Shown: positions 23,801-35,479, counted from the first letter of the stretch. The stretch: 64,000 bases of DNA from Gracilariopsis chorda (GCA_003194525.1 NBIV01000077.1:186001-250000), one strand, 5' to 3'. The notes: generated by a model from the letters alone, not told the origin. Translations and numbers: made by a program.

Positions 23801-25619
23801 CCGACTCCCGCTGCTGACGATTAATGGCAGAGCAAGCGATGGCTGTGCGCTCACTTTTTTCATGGCTTTTATCTCTAATGAAATTGAAGAATGCTTTACG
23901 AGAATACTATCCCAGTTTCGTTCTAGTATTCAAGTTTACTCGGCGATGATCGCAATGGACCAGAGTATACCGTGCATGAATGCCACTAAGAAGTTCTTCC
24001 CCACGTCATACATTGCCCTTGACGAGTGGCACCTGAATCAGAATCAACTCCAGAATTCTGGGAGCTGGTGCTCAAAGATCGGGTGCAAAGGAATGTAAGA
24101 AGAAATGTCAAGGGACCTTTTCAGAATGAGGCGAACAAGAACGGAAGGCAAATTCATTTCCGGACGGAATGAGTTCGAAAGGAAGTACTTTTATCAGTTT
24201 CAACAAGAACCGCCTCAGTGGTTTAAGTTTCTATATCAGAAAATGGTGAAATGATCGTTGCGTACTATCGCAATCGATTAGTTCCCTTCCGTTTTCTTTT
24301 CCAAGGAACAGGGTACACTGAATGCTCAAACTCTTCCTACCGCAAAAATATATTGCAACGCAAAGTACCATTGTGGAAGATAACCAGCGAGATGCCTCGA
24401 TTAACTAACAGGAGCCGTAATAATCGTTTCGCTTCTATATCCAAAGTGTTGAAGCCTCAGAGCCTCACAAACCGGAAGATCGCAACTTTGCAGGTGCCCA
24501 TACCGCAAGCAGTGCTCCATACGCTCATCACCCAGTACACCGCCTACTCTTTGCACAAATTCGTGGATCAAAGCGTCATCCCAAGTAGAAATTACGTCGT
24601 CTTCGACGTAAGCATGGAGCCATTGACTGCTGCACGATGGGCTGATACCAGATTTGATGATCACCAAGTTCTAGAAACAGTAGTTGTGTTCTTGGTGAAA
24701 TTTTCAGGAACATTACAACCAGCTCACGATAATTCGGAAACAGGAGCAGTCACAGCATCGGTCTACCAAGTTTTTCTCACGAACTTTACCAATCGGAATT
24801 ACAATAACGCTGAAGCCCTTGTGGCATCATTCACCTGTGGTCAACATGCCGTGGCCGGATTTCCATGTCGACATATAGTTAGATGTGCAGTCACGTACCT
24901 AGAGCTGCTATACAACCGCAGTCAAAGAATGTTCTTGGCAATCGAGTGCGGTTGGAGGCTCTTTTTGACTCCTATTGGAAATTAATTGATGACGAAAACA
25001 CAAAGATACATCTATCAAATATCAGGCGGAAGATCGGAAAAGAACATGCGCAGGCCAGAAAAACAGATTCCAAAAGTGAGGCAGCCGAAACGTTGGATGA
25101 GGACAAATGTGGAACAACTTTACTTCGCAGATCGATGAGGAGGTAAAGACTTACTTGTCTTGGTCTGACGGACGGGCAATGTTTGATAAGATGCATCGCT
25201 TAGCAACAGATCTTGGACCAATCGCACTTCGCAGCATTAAGATGGTGTTAGAAACTTCAATACAAGCTCTTGCAAAAGCCCAGACCCCAATTCTTCCTGC
25301 TATCTATGGTAAACTGAAATCAGAGTACAAGGAGATCTTGTCAGGCCGGAAAACGGATGATGATGAAGTAGTTCGTATCATTCAGAACCCAAAAATGGGT
25401 CTTACTCGCAACGAAAAGTGCAAAAGAGGATGCATGGAAGTAGTGGAGAGAAAATTTCATCGAGTTTCAGAGCAGCGGCATCTCCGTGGGTCTCGGATAT
25501 CTTCACAGAGTAGCGTTTTTGACGAGAACCATGGATCGTCAATTTGCAACGAAGATGTCAATTGTGCAATCGACAAATGTCTTTCAACCATTTGTTGTAC
25601 AAACCATACAGCGGCCTAA
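20828..25619 (+). pseudogene. Ulp1 protease-MULE transposase fusion, broken
   Basis: One long coding region of about 1,600 codons runs from ATG 20828 (MKSTTKDNCNGLPSYELL). The N-terminal third is a C48 (Ulp1/SUMO-protease) domain with NKHW (His 21273-21275) and GDS (Asp 21348-21350). The catalytic Cys position in SYSYGAYVL is Tyr (21504-21506). An acidic linker follows; then a zinc-binding region near 23280-23420 (CKMQCC...WCHNH); the MULE catalytic core at 23640-24060 (first Asp in ISIDCKAIS, second in IAMDQS, then DEWHLNQN); a SWIM finger near 24820-24880 (TCGQHAVAGFPCRH); and a basic tail. About six frame shifts and several stops (for example TGA 21360-21362 and TAA 22781-22783) break it. 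Ulp1-carrying MULEs are known in plants (Kaonashi type), where the protease is often a captured gene. Confidence 0.85.
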
Positions 25620-25648
25620 AATGAAAAATGCCACAAACAATAAAACAC

Positions 25649-26260
25649 TGGATTGTCAAGACCTAATCCCCTAAAACGACAAATTCCTAACACGAGAACG
25701 TACGTGCACTTCAAAAAAAATGAAAAGCAATCGGAGGCGAGGGCAAGTCAGCAGGTTGATGGGCAATTCAATTGAAGAGAAAGAAACCCGAAGAAAATTA
25801 CGCGAAGAGACGGCCGGTGAGTAGGATGATGAGCACTGCGATAGGGGGAGAGCGATAGGCTGCCGTGATTGTGCAATGAAGAGCGTGCGTCAGCACGCGC
25901 TCGCGAAGGTGGCCGGTGGGTAGGGTGATGAGCACTGCGATGAGGGGATAGCGACGGGTTGCCGTGATTGTGCACTGAAGAGCTTGCACCAGCGTGCGCT
26001 TTTTGCGCTTTGAAATCCAAAGTTGAGCGGCTGCGGCACGTGCATCGCACGAGCCGCAGCAGAATGACTTGGCGCAAGGTGAGTGGGTACATATCTACAT
26101 AGGTTCCGTGTCAGGCTGAACTCTGTGTTCTGGTTGATGTGAATAAAATACGTTCTGCTGAGTTGTGGAGGTGGACCTCTGCTTACAGCTGAGGCTGAAC
26201 GCTGTGCACTGATTGGTGGAAAATCTACATTTTGTACATTATGTAGATTCAGCAAAAGCC
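25649..26260 (-). repeat. Right terminal inverted repeat of the MULE
   Basis: This 612-bp arm is the reverse complement of the left arm but carries only two of the 98-bp units, which accounts for the 142-bp length difference. The outer end is followed directly by the second copy of the 9-bp target duplication. Confidence 0.92.
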
Positions 26261-26269
26261 GTCACAGCT

Positions 26270-26930
26270 GGTCTTCAGTATGACTGGCACAACGAATTTC
26301 AACCCTTCCACCATAGAACCAGCACAAATTTGTGTCACCACCAAACTTCTGGTTCATCTTCAAAGGTACTGGTATCACCCACTATGGATTTTACTACATT
26401 ATCAATAGGAGTATCAAATAAAACAACGTCAAATCTTTCCGTCATGGCTTGAAATGGTCTTCCTGCCGAAATTCGATACAATCTTTTCCCTGTGGATCTC
26501 CAACAATTCTTTTCTGTGTCAAAAGAAATCCTTATGGGACAAAAGACGTCCGAGAACGTTGAGAATTGTCATGTACACCTTGTGGGGTCCCTTCTCTGCT
26601 GAGGTTCGTATCGTCTTCACCCATTCTGAATTAGTGTGATGGCACGGAATGACGTGCTGAACTTTCTCAAACTTTTGAATATGGTATGCAGAAGACAATG
26701 GAAGCGTTCGTAAGCTCTGAATCCATAGCTATGGTAGCGTGCTGAAAGAGGTGTGTGAGATACGTGCGCGGAGAGCTACGAACGGCAAATATGGCAGGGA
26801 AGAAGTTGCGATCCCTCTGTTTCTTTTCCTGTCTCCACCAGGAGTCAGATAGTCGCCGTTCTTAACTCTCTCTTAATACCGTTGACGCCGTCGCGAGCTC
26901 ACTGAGCTCGTGCCAGCTCTCTGCGAGCTA
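26270..26930. other. No recognisable gene
   Basis: On the minus strand a natural-looking but interrupted frame runs over 26290-26650 (for example SHKDFFWHRKELLEIHREK). It would have continued across the MULE insertion site into 19650-19817. I cannot name it. Confidence 0.3.
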
Positions 26931-26938
26931 TATAAACA

Positions 26939-28040
26939 TTGCATCAACATTGCTTGCAGCGCGCGCAGTCGCTTGCAACAGCCATCAAACAAAGGACACC
27001 CACAATTCTGACTAATGCAGAACGAAATTGTAGGGGCAAGCAAGGTATAGAAGATATCACCAAGTGTGCTGCAGAACTAAACAAGCGAATAAGTAAGAGA
27101 AAAGAGTTTATACAAGAAGACATATTGTTACTTGCAAGAGCTTAGGTTGGGCATTCAGATATGACATGAAATAAGTGCGATAAGATACTCTGGGGTGTCT
27201 GGGGTAGGTTAGAAGGCCTCTGCAAGAAGAAGTATAAAAAGCTTAGCAGGTCCTCATTGCTGAAAAGCATGTGGCATCCTCTGGCGCAAGAAACGCAGCA
27301 CGTTCTTGGTGCTAGAATGAAAATTCGATCAAAGAAGATATTGGGTGCGATGACGATGTATTGGAGGATATTTTTCAAGAGCAGTATCGTACACGGGCCG
27401 GTAAAAACGCAAAAGATGAAAGCGTTGTGTATTTTTTCCTTTTGAAATGGATTTCTACCGCGGAATACCTTTCTGTGCAGCGCAAAATCTACGAGGATGT
27501 AGAAAAAGAACCGAAGTCAAAGTCGACGAAAGGTCTTCAACCAACTATATCAAGGCAGTAGCAAAGAATTGTCCTGAGAAGCACTCGGAACGCCAAACGC
27601 ACAATTTTATTGTTAGTACGGCAATTGCAGCTAAAGAAGAAGAAGAAGGACTGGTTTGGAGAGATGAAGACCTGAGTCCGATACGAATAAAAAGTCGAAT
27701 GCTAGAGAAAACAAACTATTGGCAGGACTCAACAGTGGCGAATACGCTGTCGGGAATCCAGGCGAGTCGTATAGAGGATAATGGAATCTTGGTGCTGGAA
27801 ATGAAGCGGTCCGAGATAAAACGGCAAGAACTTGAGAACGTTGACCTGCTTAAACTACTGGATCCTAAATCTCCTGGTTTAAAAGAGATCATGTCGGCCG
27901 TGATGATCCGAAGCCGGCGGAGGGTTAAGAGGCTCGTGGATGGGAGGCAAATGTACACATTAACACACAACGGCAAAGATGTTAATGGAGGTAATGAAGA
28001 TGCAATAGAGTGTATTATAACTAAACGAAAACCGTTTTAA
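26939..28040 (+). pseudogene. Unrecognised gene with Lys/Glu-rich C-terminal part
   Basis: Three overlapping + strand frames read as successive parts of one protein. The first is Lys/Arg/Glu-rich (AELNKRISKRKEFIQEDILL); the middle includes LEDIFQEQYRTRAGKN; the last and longest ends at 28040 and contains SGIQASRIEDNGILVLEMKR and LLKLLDPKSPGLKEIMSAV. At least two frame shifts join them. A GC-rich direct repeat region and a short TATA-like tataaaca (26930) precede the first part. I do not recognise the family. It could be host or transposon-borne; the neighbouring elements on both sides make the latter likelier. Confidence 0.35.
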
Positions 28041-28426
28041 GTAGATTTAACCAAACGATGCCCCACATTTACAACCTTCACATCTGGTGAAGGTAATGCC
28101 AGTGTGTCTACGTAAGCGCTTCGTAAGAGGTATCGAGCTGCTTGATTGAACACAAAACCACTTTGCAACATCCCTTCGCACCATTTCGCGCATGAAAACA
28201 CAGCACAGAGAGCAGGAATCCTCTAGTTTCGTTTTACTTTTACCTAGAAAAACTATATAAATATCTTAAAACTACAAAAACATACCTTACCTGCATTTTT
28301 TTTCTTTTACCCATTTAATTAGGTCACTGCGCAGTTTTTTGAAACCAATTGAGGGAGTTAGGACGTTCTCTTTTATGCTTAATGCCTCGGTGTCCAATGT
28401 GCCTTTCACCATGATTTCCTACCCCG

Positions 28427-28734
28427 TCATCTGTTCTTGCTCAAGTTGTATCTGTTTTGATTCCAGTAGACGTTATTGTGTTCATCGTACAGCTTTCTAA
28501 TGTGGGTTAATCCGTGTTTTTCTGTGCGCGAATCTTCTATGAAAGGATCTTTTTGATGATTTATGCCAAACAGCATGTTCTGTAACGTGAAAGAGACCTT
28601 AATGTCCTTGACGACGTTTTGATCGAACCATAGAAGCGTTTCTCTTCGTAGTACCTGAAATCTTGCCTGTAGAACGGCAAAATCTCTCTCTTTATGCATG
28701 CCTAATTCATCCTGTAGACTAGTGTATTGAACTA
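28427..28734 (-). pseudogene. Harbinger-2 transposase, C-terminal part
   Basis: This is the 3' half of a plant-type Harbinger transposase (PF04827 family), separated from its 5' half at 34823-35290 by the Helitron. It contains the diagnostic LQARFQVLRRETLLWFD and the following helix (VKDIKVSFTLQNML), and ends at 28427. The codon at the break is completed exactly by the other half. This part is itself free of stops. Confidence 0.85.
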
Positions 28735-28748
28735 CAAGTGGCTCCATG

Positions 28749-28763
28749 GCGTGCTTCGCACGC
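28749..28763 (-). repeat. Helitron 3'-terminal hairpin
   Basis: gcgtgc-ttc-gcacgc forms a perfect 6-bp stem with a 3-nt loop. On the Helitron strand it lies ten bases ahead of the terminal CTTG, as expected of the replication-termination hairpin. Confidence 0.85.
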
Positions 28764-28924
28764 GTTAAGGAGTGAAAGAAGCATTAGAGTGAAAGGAGTA
28801 TTTTGGTAGCGTGTTTTGGGTAATTTGTTTGTAGAATGCAAGTATTTTTGCATAGTAAGAAGGGAGAAGAAAAGAAAAAAATGAAAGAAAAAGGAAGAGG
28901 TTTACTTAAATCTATCAAGTTCGT

Positions 28925-31900
28925 CTACAAAAGAACTTCGGGGTACACTACATTATTGGTAGAGGTGGTACCGGCAGGGAGACAGGCCACGATATTGGAC
29001 GGGTTGGTGGTCCGAGAAAAGGCGACGTACAGCTGGCCATGCGTGAAACAGCCATCACGCAAATCCAGTCCGATGCGTCCACTATACGACTGACCCTGTG
29101 CCTTATTGGTAGTGATGGCAAAACAGACACGTAATGGGAACTGGGTGCGAGTGAAGTTGGGAACCGGAAAGTTGTCGTCTCCAGGTCCACAGGGCATGCG
29201 CGGCAGGCATAGTGCGTTGCCACGATTTACTCCAGAAGCGAGTCGAAGGAACAGTACGTTGCTTTGCAATTCTTCTACGGTATATATGGCACCATTGACG
29301 TGGCCGTTTGAGGGATCCAAGTTGCGAAGGAGCATAACCACAAAGCCCTTTTTGAGTTTGAGGCGGTGGTCCGGCAGCGCCGACCCGGCAGTCAGAGTGT
29401 TGAGCATCTCGGCAGGGTACTGCAGCGCGGCACCGTCGTCGTCGCTCACCTTGTCCGCACTGAGGTACGTGCGATACGCTCCAGGAATCATGTGGCCTAT
29501 ATAGTCGTTGAGCTCTGGTAGGCGATACTTTCGTGCGGTTATAATCACCGTTGACGTTAGCCAATCCGCATCTATGTACCTTTGAGCGATACCATGAAAG
29601 ACCATACGGATCATGGTGCGGAACGACTCCACAAATTGTACGGACTCTGGCAGGGTGAAGGGGTGCTTTGGCGGGACAGTGCCTGGCAGTCTGCCCTCTC
29701 CAATATGCAAGAGCGTGTTTGGAAACTGCAGTGCCTCTTGTGTGGCTGTGGGGTCTCGACGGAGCGCAGAAAGGCGCATGTTCTCAGTCAATCTCAAGGT
29801 GCGAAAGTGAGAAAAGAGACTTGAGCGTTTGATGCATGCGTTGACGATCACTGATCGAGAGCCGCCACGAACAACGGGAAGGATCTGCCGAAAGTCACCA
29901 GAAAGCAATACGAACTTGCCTCCAAAGGGGAGCTGCGAGCGCGTTATGTCACTGAGATTGCGGTCTACGGCTTCGACGCAGAAGCGGTGACACATTACGA
30001 TCTCGTCCCAGATAATGAGGTCGACGTTCTTCATCCGAGTGGCCAGGTGCGAGTTGACCGGGATGTTGCACGTGCTCTCAGCGGTGGCTGGGATGGGAAT
30101 CCTGCACACGGAGTGGGCCGTCCGACCGCCCTCAAGCAGTATGGCTGCTACAGCAGACGTGGCTACCGTAAGGACGGACATGCCACGAAGGCGTAACGTG
30201 GCCTGAATTGCCTTGGAGAGGAAGGTCTTGCCAGTTCCACCCAGAGCATCCAAGAAGAAAGACGCGAGTGGTTGGCTGCGTTGGCGTAGAAGGACCACCA
30301 AGACCCTGCAAGCTCTCTGCGGACACGCCAGGAAGGATGGCCCCCACGACGGTACTGAACGCCAGACGCTGACGCTCATTGAAGAGAGGGAGGGCAGCTT
30401 GCACAGTGTCGTTCAGCTCCGAATGGATTTGCTGCGGAGACCGAGTTGGAGCGCGCAATTCCGGTAGGTCCTGCATGGGTGTCGGAAGACCGTACGATAA
30501 CAGAGACGCCAGTGGGCCACCCATTTCTTGCAATGCCTTTTGCACTTCTAAGAGAACGTAAGAGCTGGCTCTTTCGTCGTCGGCCAGTGCGTGCATCATG
30601 CCGCGATGTCGAGCGCGTATATCCTGCAGGAACATCGATAGATGCTGCTCCCACAGAGAACGGGGGTCCGACGGCTCGCAGTAAAGCAAGATGGTGGCAA
30701 ACAAATGAGAGAGCGGAACAAATGAGGAGCGAAAGGACTCGCGTAGTGCCCGTCTCCACTCGCTGTCGTCGGCGAGAAGGCCCTTCTTGAGGCAGGCCTC
30801 CCTGAAGCTACCACACTGCTGACCATCCACGGTGCGGAGATGCTGAAAGGAAGTAGCACCCGCTGTGTGGGTCAAAGAGTAAGCGGAGGTAGTACCTCTC
30901 TCCCTCTCGTGGACTGGCAGTGTAAATGCGCCCAACTACACGCGCACCGCTGCCAGTGAAGTCTTATAGATCGGCTGCTGCAGCGGCGGCTGAGGAGGAG
31001 TTGGGCTGGCTTCGAGACACCGAACGACTTCGGAGACATGCACGTGGCTTCCAGCATTTGTTTGATTTGTTCCAAGTAAAGTACCTCAGGAACTGGGCAT
31101 AAGGGATATGCTGTGCGCCGGGGTACTTTTGGTTGGCCACAAACCACTCAGTCAGCTTGGTTCCTGCCCGCTCTCTGTTAGCAGCAGAGTGCTCGTCGCC
31201 TTCCTGGAAGAACACCGTATAGTGATCTTTCAAGTGTACTTCAAGCCGCACGACTGGTGGATTGCGATCGACAATATCGAACGCAAGCATCCGCCACACT
31301 GCTTCGGTGGCTGACACATACCGGCTGTCCTGGAAGTTCTGGATCTCGTCATGGTGTCCGTTCTCATCTACAATCTCCATAGTGCCTCTGTCGGAACGCT
31401 TGCACACATACTTGAAGAGGTACTTGATACCGCCAAGTCGCGATACGCATAGCTCAACGTTGATGTGGCATGCAAACCGGCGGAGAAGCTCTGGGAAATG
31501 TGGAACCACCCAATAATTGTCCAAAGTCACTACGCGCTGTCGACGGCCGACCCTGCAGCTTCGTTCCACAGACACCTCGCCCTCGGAAGGAGCGCGTCTT
31601 CGGTAGCTGATGTAGTACTCATTCTCAAGCCGTGCAGTTTCGGAGCGAAACGGCTTCCGAAAGTGCTTCAAGCAGGTCAGCTCGCGCATGCACAGCGCTG
31701 ACCGGTTGCCTGCACCGCACGGAGTGTGAATCATGTGCTTGAGCACCAACTCCTGTAAGGTGGCGTTGGAGGAAGGAGGAATCTCAGCTGAGATGAGCTC
31801 TTCAATGTGAGCAGGGTCTCGGAGCTGCTGCTTTGCATCTTCGTTGAGGAAGAAGATAATGTGCGCGTGCGGTAGGCCTCACTTTTGGAACTCGATTACC

Positions 31901-33820
31901 TGCACGTGAGCAACAACGGCTCCAAAGAACTGTTCATCAATGACAAACGACATTAAGGCTTTCATTTTGAGACGAAACACTCGAGCACAAAGATCGGGTC
32001 GATCGGGAGCGCGCTGACCATCAAACAGCGCTCTTGTGATCTCAGGCCAGTTCGGATTGCACCTCATCGTGAGAAAGATATCGGGGTGCCCAATGGTGTT
32101 GGATATGGCGATGATGTCGTGCATTTGCTGTCTCATGTATCGGTCACCTCCTACAAATGTGGAGGGCAACACGAACAGTCGTCCAGCGCGAACAGCATCG
32201 GCCTCATCCACGCCCAGCAGAGAGTCACCCAGGCTCTCCCGCAGGGATGTATAGTCCGCAGCTCGAAGTCTGTCCTGGTTGTGTCGTAAGTAAGACAAAC
32301 GCTCCGACTCAACCTTGCAGAACTGGTCAACCATGTACTGCTGGAAGAGCCGTTTGCCGCGTAGAATCGTACTGAACTCGGTCGGTCTCTCGAAAAGCTG
32401 CCACGAATAATACATCAGCGTAGTCACCTTCTTTTCTCGCGAGGCGTTTGGTGGGCAATACCTCATCTCAGAGTGCCATCCGTCCTGGCCACATGGGAAC
32501 AAAAGAACGTAGCTCAAGGGATCGTACGATCTGTGACTGACGGGGATAGTGTCCAGCACCTCATCACCATTTACAGTCAGCTCTCCACGCCTACGCACAA
32601 CAATATCGCGCGTCCCAATCTCGCCGTCCTCATTCCCTGGAATGATGGCGGCTACTTGCGACGCCTCGGGTCCGTTGTAGCGAAGAACATGCTCGCCGCG
32701 GGGCCTTCTATCAGCATGGATCACCATCTGATACGTATTTGCTGGCGTATCGGTGATAGCCCACTCGCGCAGCCTGCAGAATTTCTGCACGTATGGGTTC
32801 CCCGTGTGCAGCATGGCTGCCAACTGAGCACAGCAGTTCCGGTTGGAGGCGGGGCAGCAACCCCGCTCGCCTCGCAGACTGCGCGTCATAGTCGGTGTCA
32901 TGGATGTAAACAGACAGAAATGCGGGCTGGACACCCTGAGCGGGAATGAGCGGACCCATGTAGTGATAGATCTGTCCCTGCATAGTGATCGTAGGATTGA
33001 AGGTAGAGTCTCCTAAACCACGGTTCACCCAGTTTGCCTTGACAGAAGCCATAGACATAACTGTGTTGTAGGCACGGATCTCAGCACGAAAGTGGTTCTC
33101 TCGGGGCCCAGTCGCAGTCAGCAGTTGGCGAAGAAGAGGCGGAGGCTCCAGAAGCGCAGGGATGCTGAGACGTCCTTTTGCGCAGCACTGCAAGAAAAGC
33201 GGGTTCTGGCGAGAGCTGTTCACCACTCTCTCCTCTCTGAAGTGCAGAGCCTTGCAGAAGCTGCACTCGACATTCATGAGACCAAGATCCATGTACCCAC
33301 TCTCATCAACATTATCCGAGTCAAACGATCGACGGGCGACATTTCGGCTATCGCGCTGAGCGTCAAGACGCTGTTGTCGATCAGCTGTGCTCTCAAGCTC
33401 TCGTGATGCCTGTCTAGATGTTCTGTCGGAGTAACGGCGAGATTGTTGAGTCAAAGGATCATTCTGTGACCTCGCAGCACGCCGGGCATCACGATCATTT
33501 TCCTGACGATTTGCGCGAATATCTGGCGTCTCTGAAGCTCGTGCGGAAGCAGTGGCTGTACGGTCGGCCTCACGAACTTCATAAGCGTGCGCAGTGGAAG
33601 CTGTAGCCCTTCTTCTTCTCGCACGTTCCCTATCAGCTGTTCTTAGTGCTTCACGCTGTTCCTCAGTTTCATTTGCCCTCCGTATGGCTGCTCGCTCTCT
33701 ATTACGACGTCTTCTCTCTGCCTGTTGCTCACTGGACTCTGCTCGAAGTCTTGCAGCAGTACGTTGACGGTTCTGCTCACATGTGGCATCTCCTGAGGCA
33801 CTGGGCTGAGTTGGAGGCAT
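28925..33820 (-). pseudogene. Helitron Rep-helicase (RepHel), broken
   Basis: From ATG 33820 the protein has a long Arg/Glu/Ala-rich N-terminus and a zinc-binding CSFCKALHF...QCC region. Next comes the Helitron N-like domain (DPLSYVLLFPCGQDGW), the Rep domain with HUH motif GLPHAHI near 31860 and the two tyrosines in KYLFKYVCKRSDR, and a linker with RIYTASPREGERYY. The C-terminus is a Pif1-type helicase: Walker A GGTGKT, Walker B LIIWDE, GDFRQILPVV and QLYVAFSRTT, ending at 28925. About four frame shifts (near 32900, 30960, 30880 and 30250) and one TGA (31879-31881) break it. The TGA sits where the family has Arg (FQKRGLPHAH). Full length is about 1,630 residues, normal for a RepHel protein. 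Confidence 0.95.
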
Positions 33821-34652
33821 TGTAAAAGATCTCACGCACACCAGAAAAAAGAAAAACTGTCCAAAGACCGGCAAAGCAAAAAAAGAAAAGAAAGAAAAAA
33901 GAAAACACAGGGATATGGTCGAGAACAATTGTGCTACGGGCTGCCAAACCCTTTTATGCACCTAGCACCGAAGTTGTGGATCGTTGCAGCGAAGATAGAA
34001 TATCTTGACCACAAAGAAACCGCCTAGATTGGGAACTGACCTGTACAGAGTAAACAGGGGGCCGTGCCTGGGGAGTCTGCCAGGACTGCGAGATTTACAA
34101 TCTCAAAATCGCTAGGCAACTCTATGCTGGACGTACTTTAGTCCGAAGACCGTTTCCCTTTAACAGTTCCTTAGATCCAGACAGAGCCGCTGTTGCTCGA
34201 CTCGTACTCTGTTGTCTCCTTTCTAGACTCTTCAAGGGCTACCCCTTCCGCGCAAAGCACGTTTTGTGGGGAGCTATCGTACCTCACGTGAACGCCACCC
34301 AGAAATAGTTGCCGAACCAATTAAATCTGGATGACGAACGCGTTGTTTGGTGAGAAAGTTAAACTTAACAGATCCCGCCGGTACCGCCAGCGTACCTTTT
34401 TCAGACGTCCTGACTCGCCCAGAGTGCTAGAACCCACACCGTAGGTTAAACACAGCGAAGGAGAACGCGAGCGCTCAGTGGGCGAGTGCTTTGCACGCTT
34501 TTGTATAGCGTGCAATGCGATTGGTGCACATTACCGTTGAAACATAGTAATTAAAACGGTCATGTGCACTCCACTGCAACGGCTCGGTTACTGTAGTGTA
34601 ATGGGTGGGCTACTTTAGTCAAACGGGTAGGCTACTGTGGCGTGCAAAAGGC

Positions 34653-34728
34653 GCCAGGTGGAAACGTGTCGAATTATGGGGTGCAAGATGCCTCTTGGAG
34701 CGCATAAAACGCCACGTTTCCACTTGGC
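34653..34728. repeat. Subterminal inverted repeat near the Helitron 5' end
   Basis: The 16-bp arms at 34653-34668 and 34713-34728 match at 15 positions (gccaggtggaaacgtg against its reverse complement). Short direct repeats of ggctactgt/ggctacttt type lie just to the left (34585-34640). They may be binding sites of the Helitron's own protein or promoter parts. Confidence 0.75.
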
Positions 34729-34822
34729 AGCCTCCTTGGCGATTTTTCAGCCAATGAGTGGGCGTTAGCTGACACACAGACAGACAGACAGACAAACTTC
34801 CGCTTTAGTATAAGTGGGGGGA

Positions 34823-35290
34823 TGTCTATGCTTGCCGGAGAGAGATTCGGAAGGGCGAAGACAGTCCAATAGGGACATATGCCATCCAGAAGAACATACC
34901 CAAGACGCTTGTCATGTGCATTACAGTGCACTTTGTAGTAAGTAAGAAGATTGATATCATACGCAGCTTTCAAAATAGAACTTAATAAAGCAGATACTGC
35001 TCGCAGAGTATTGTTATTGTTCGTCCCACATCTCCCCATAAACCATTTCCATACATAAAAGTCTCTGTGTTCTCATGCCTCAACAGCGATTAGAGCTGGT
35101 TTTCTCTCCAACATATTGTCGTGTTGCCCTTTTAAAGGAGTAGGACAGTTGTGCTAGTGCCCTTTGCAGCCGTCAACGCATCCAACACATCGTTTAAAAG
35201 CATCTTCGCCATACCTGTTCCGTATTTTCTGTAGTTTGCCTTCTGTTGGTAGTCAGTGTAGATATCTTTCCCAATATATATCTGTGAGAC
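34823..35290 (-). pseudogene. Harbinger-2 transposase, N-terminal and central part
   Basis: This half carries the PF04827 landmarks: RCVGCVDGCKG with the first Asp region, HNCPTPLKGQ, the FMGRCGTNNNNT block (GSNND in relatives) and YVLLDGICPYW (the second Asp). It stops at the Helitron insertion point in PASID. A TAG stands where relatives have Trp before the NCP motif, and a TGA follows VEA. The piece then continues at 28734. Element ends were not found. Confidence 0.85.
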
Positions 35291-35479
35291 AAGAAGAAAA
35301 ATGGTAAAAATAAATTCTGATTGTCTCTACTCCCAGTCGATAACCATCATTCAGGTCGTGAAAGGAGCAAGCAGTGCCAAGAACTCTCATGCACACAAGT
35401 ACTCTTATTTTAAAGGAATTTATTTCTCTCGCGCTGTGTTCTATGGATTAGTATCGTTAGGTATGAAATCCTCCTGTGG

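Larger units (their letters stand above)
19827..26260 (+). mobile_element. Mutator-like element (MULE) with Ulp1 domain, 6,434 bp
   Basis: The element starts ggcttttgctgaatctac and ends with its reverse complement. It is bounded by a perfect 9-bp target duplication, gtcacagct (19818-19826 and 26261-26269); 9-11 bp is the norm for Mutator elements. Long terminal inverted repeats enclose one + strand coding region (20828-25619). The structure is complete from end to end, but the coding region is broken at more than ten places, so the copy cannot be autonomous. The intact target duplication and similar repeats suggest moderate age. Confidence 0.93.
28735..34822 (-). mobile_element. Helitron, 6,088 bp, inserted in Harbinger-2
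   Basis: Reading on the minus strand, the element starts TC (34822-34821) after a host A and ends CTTG (28738-28735) before a host T, the A|T target used by Helitrons, with no target duplication. The 5' end is followed by a (CTGT)n-like tract, common near Helitron starts. Ten bases before the 3' end is a 6-bp-stem hairpin. The ends are fixed because the host Harbinger frame resumes without loss across the element. It encodes one RepHel protein. Canonical Helitrons end CTRR; CTTG is a departure. Coding breaks make the copy non-autonomous. Confidence 0.93.

Noticed and set aside
34771-34797. Short cagacagaca repeats as a CRISPR or satellite array
   Set aside because: This is a simple repeat of a few units at the Helitron 5' end, a common feature of Helitron starts; there are no spacers.
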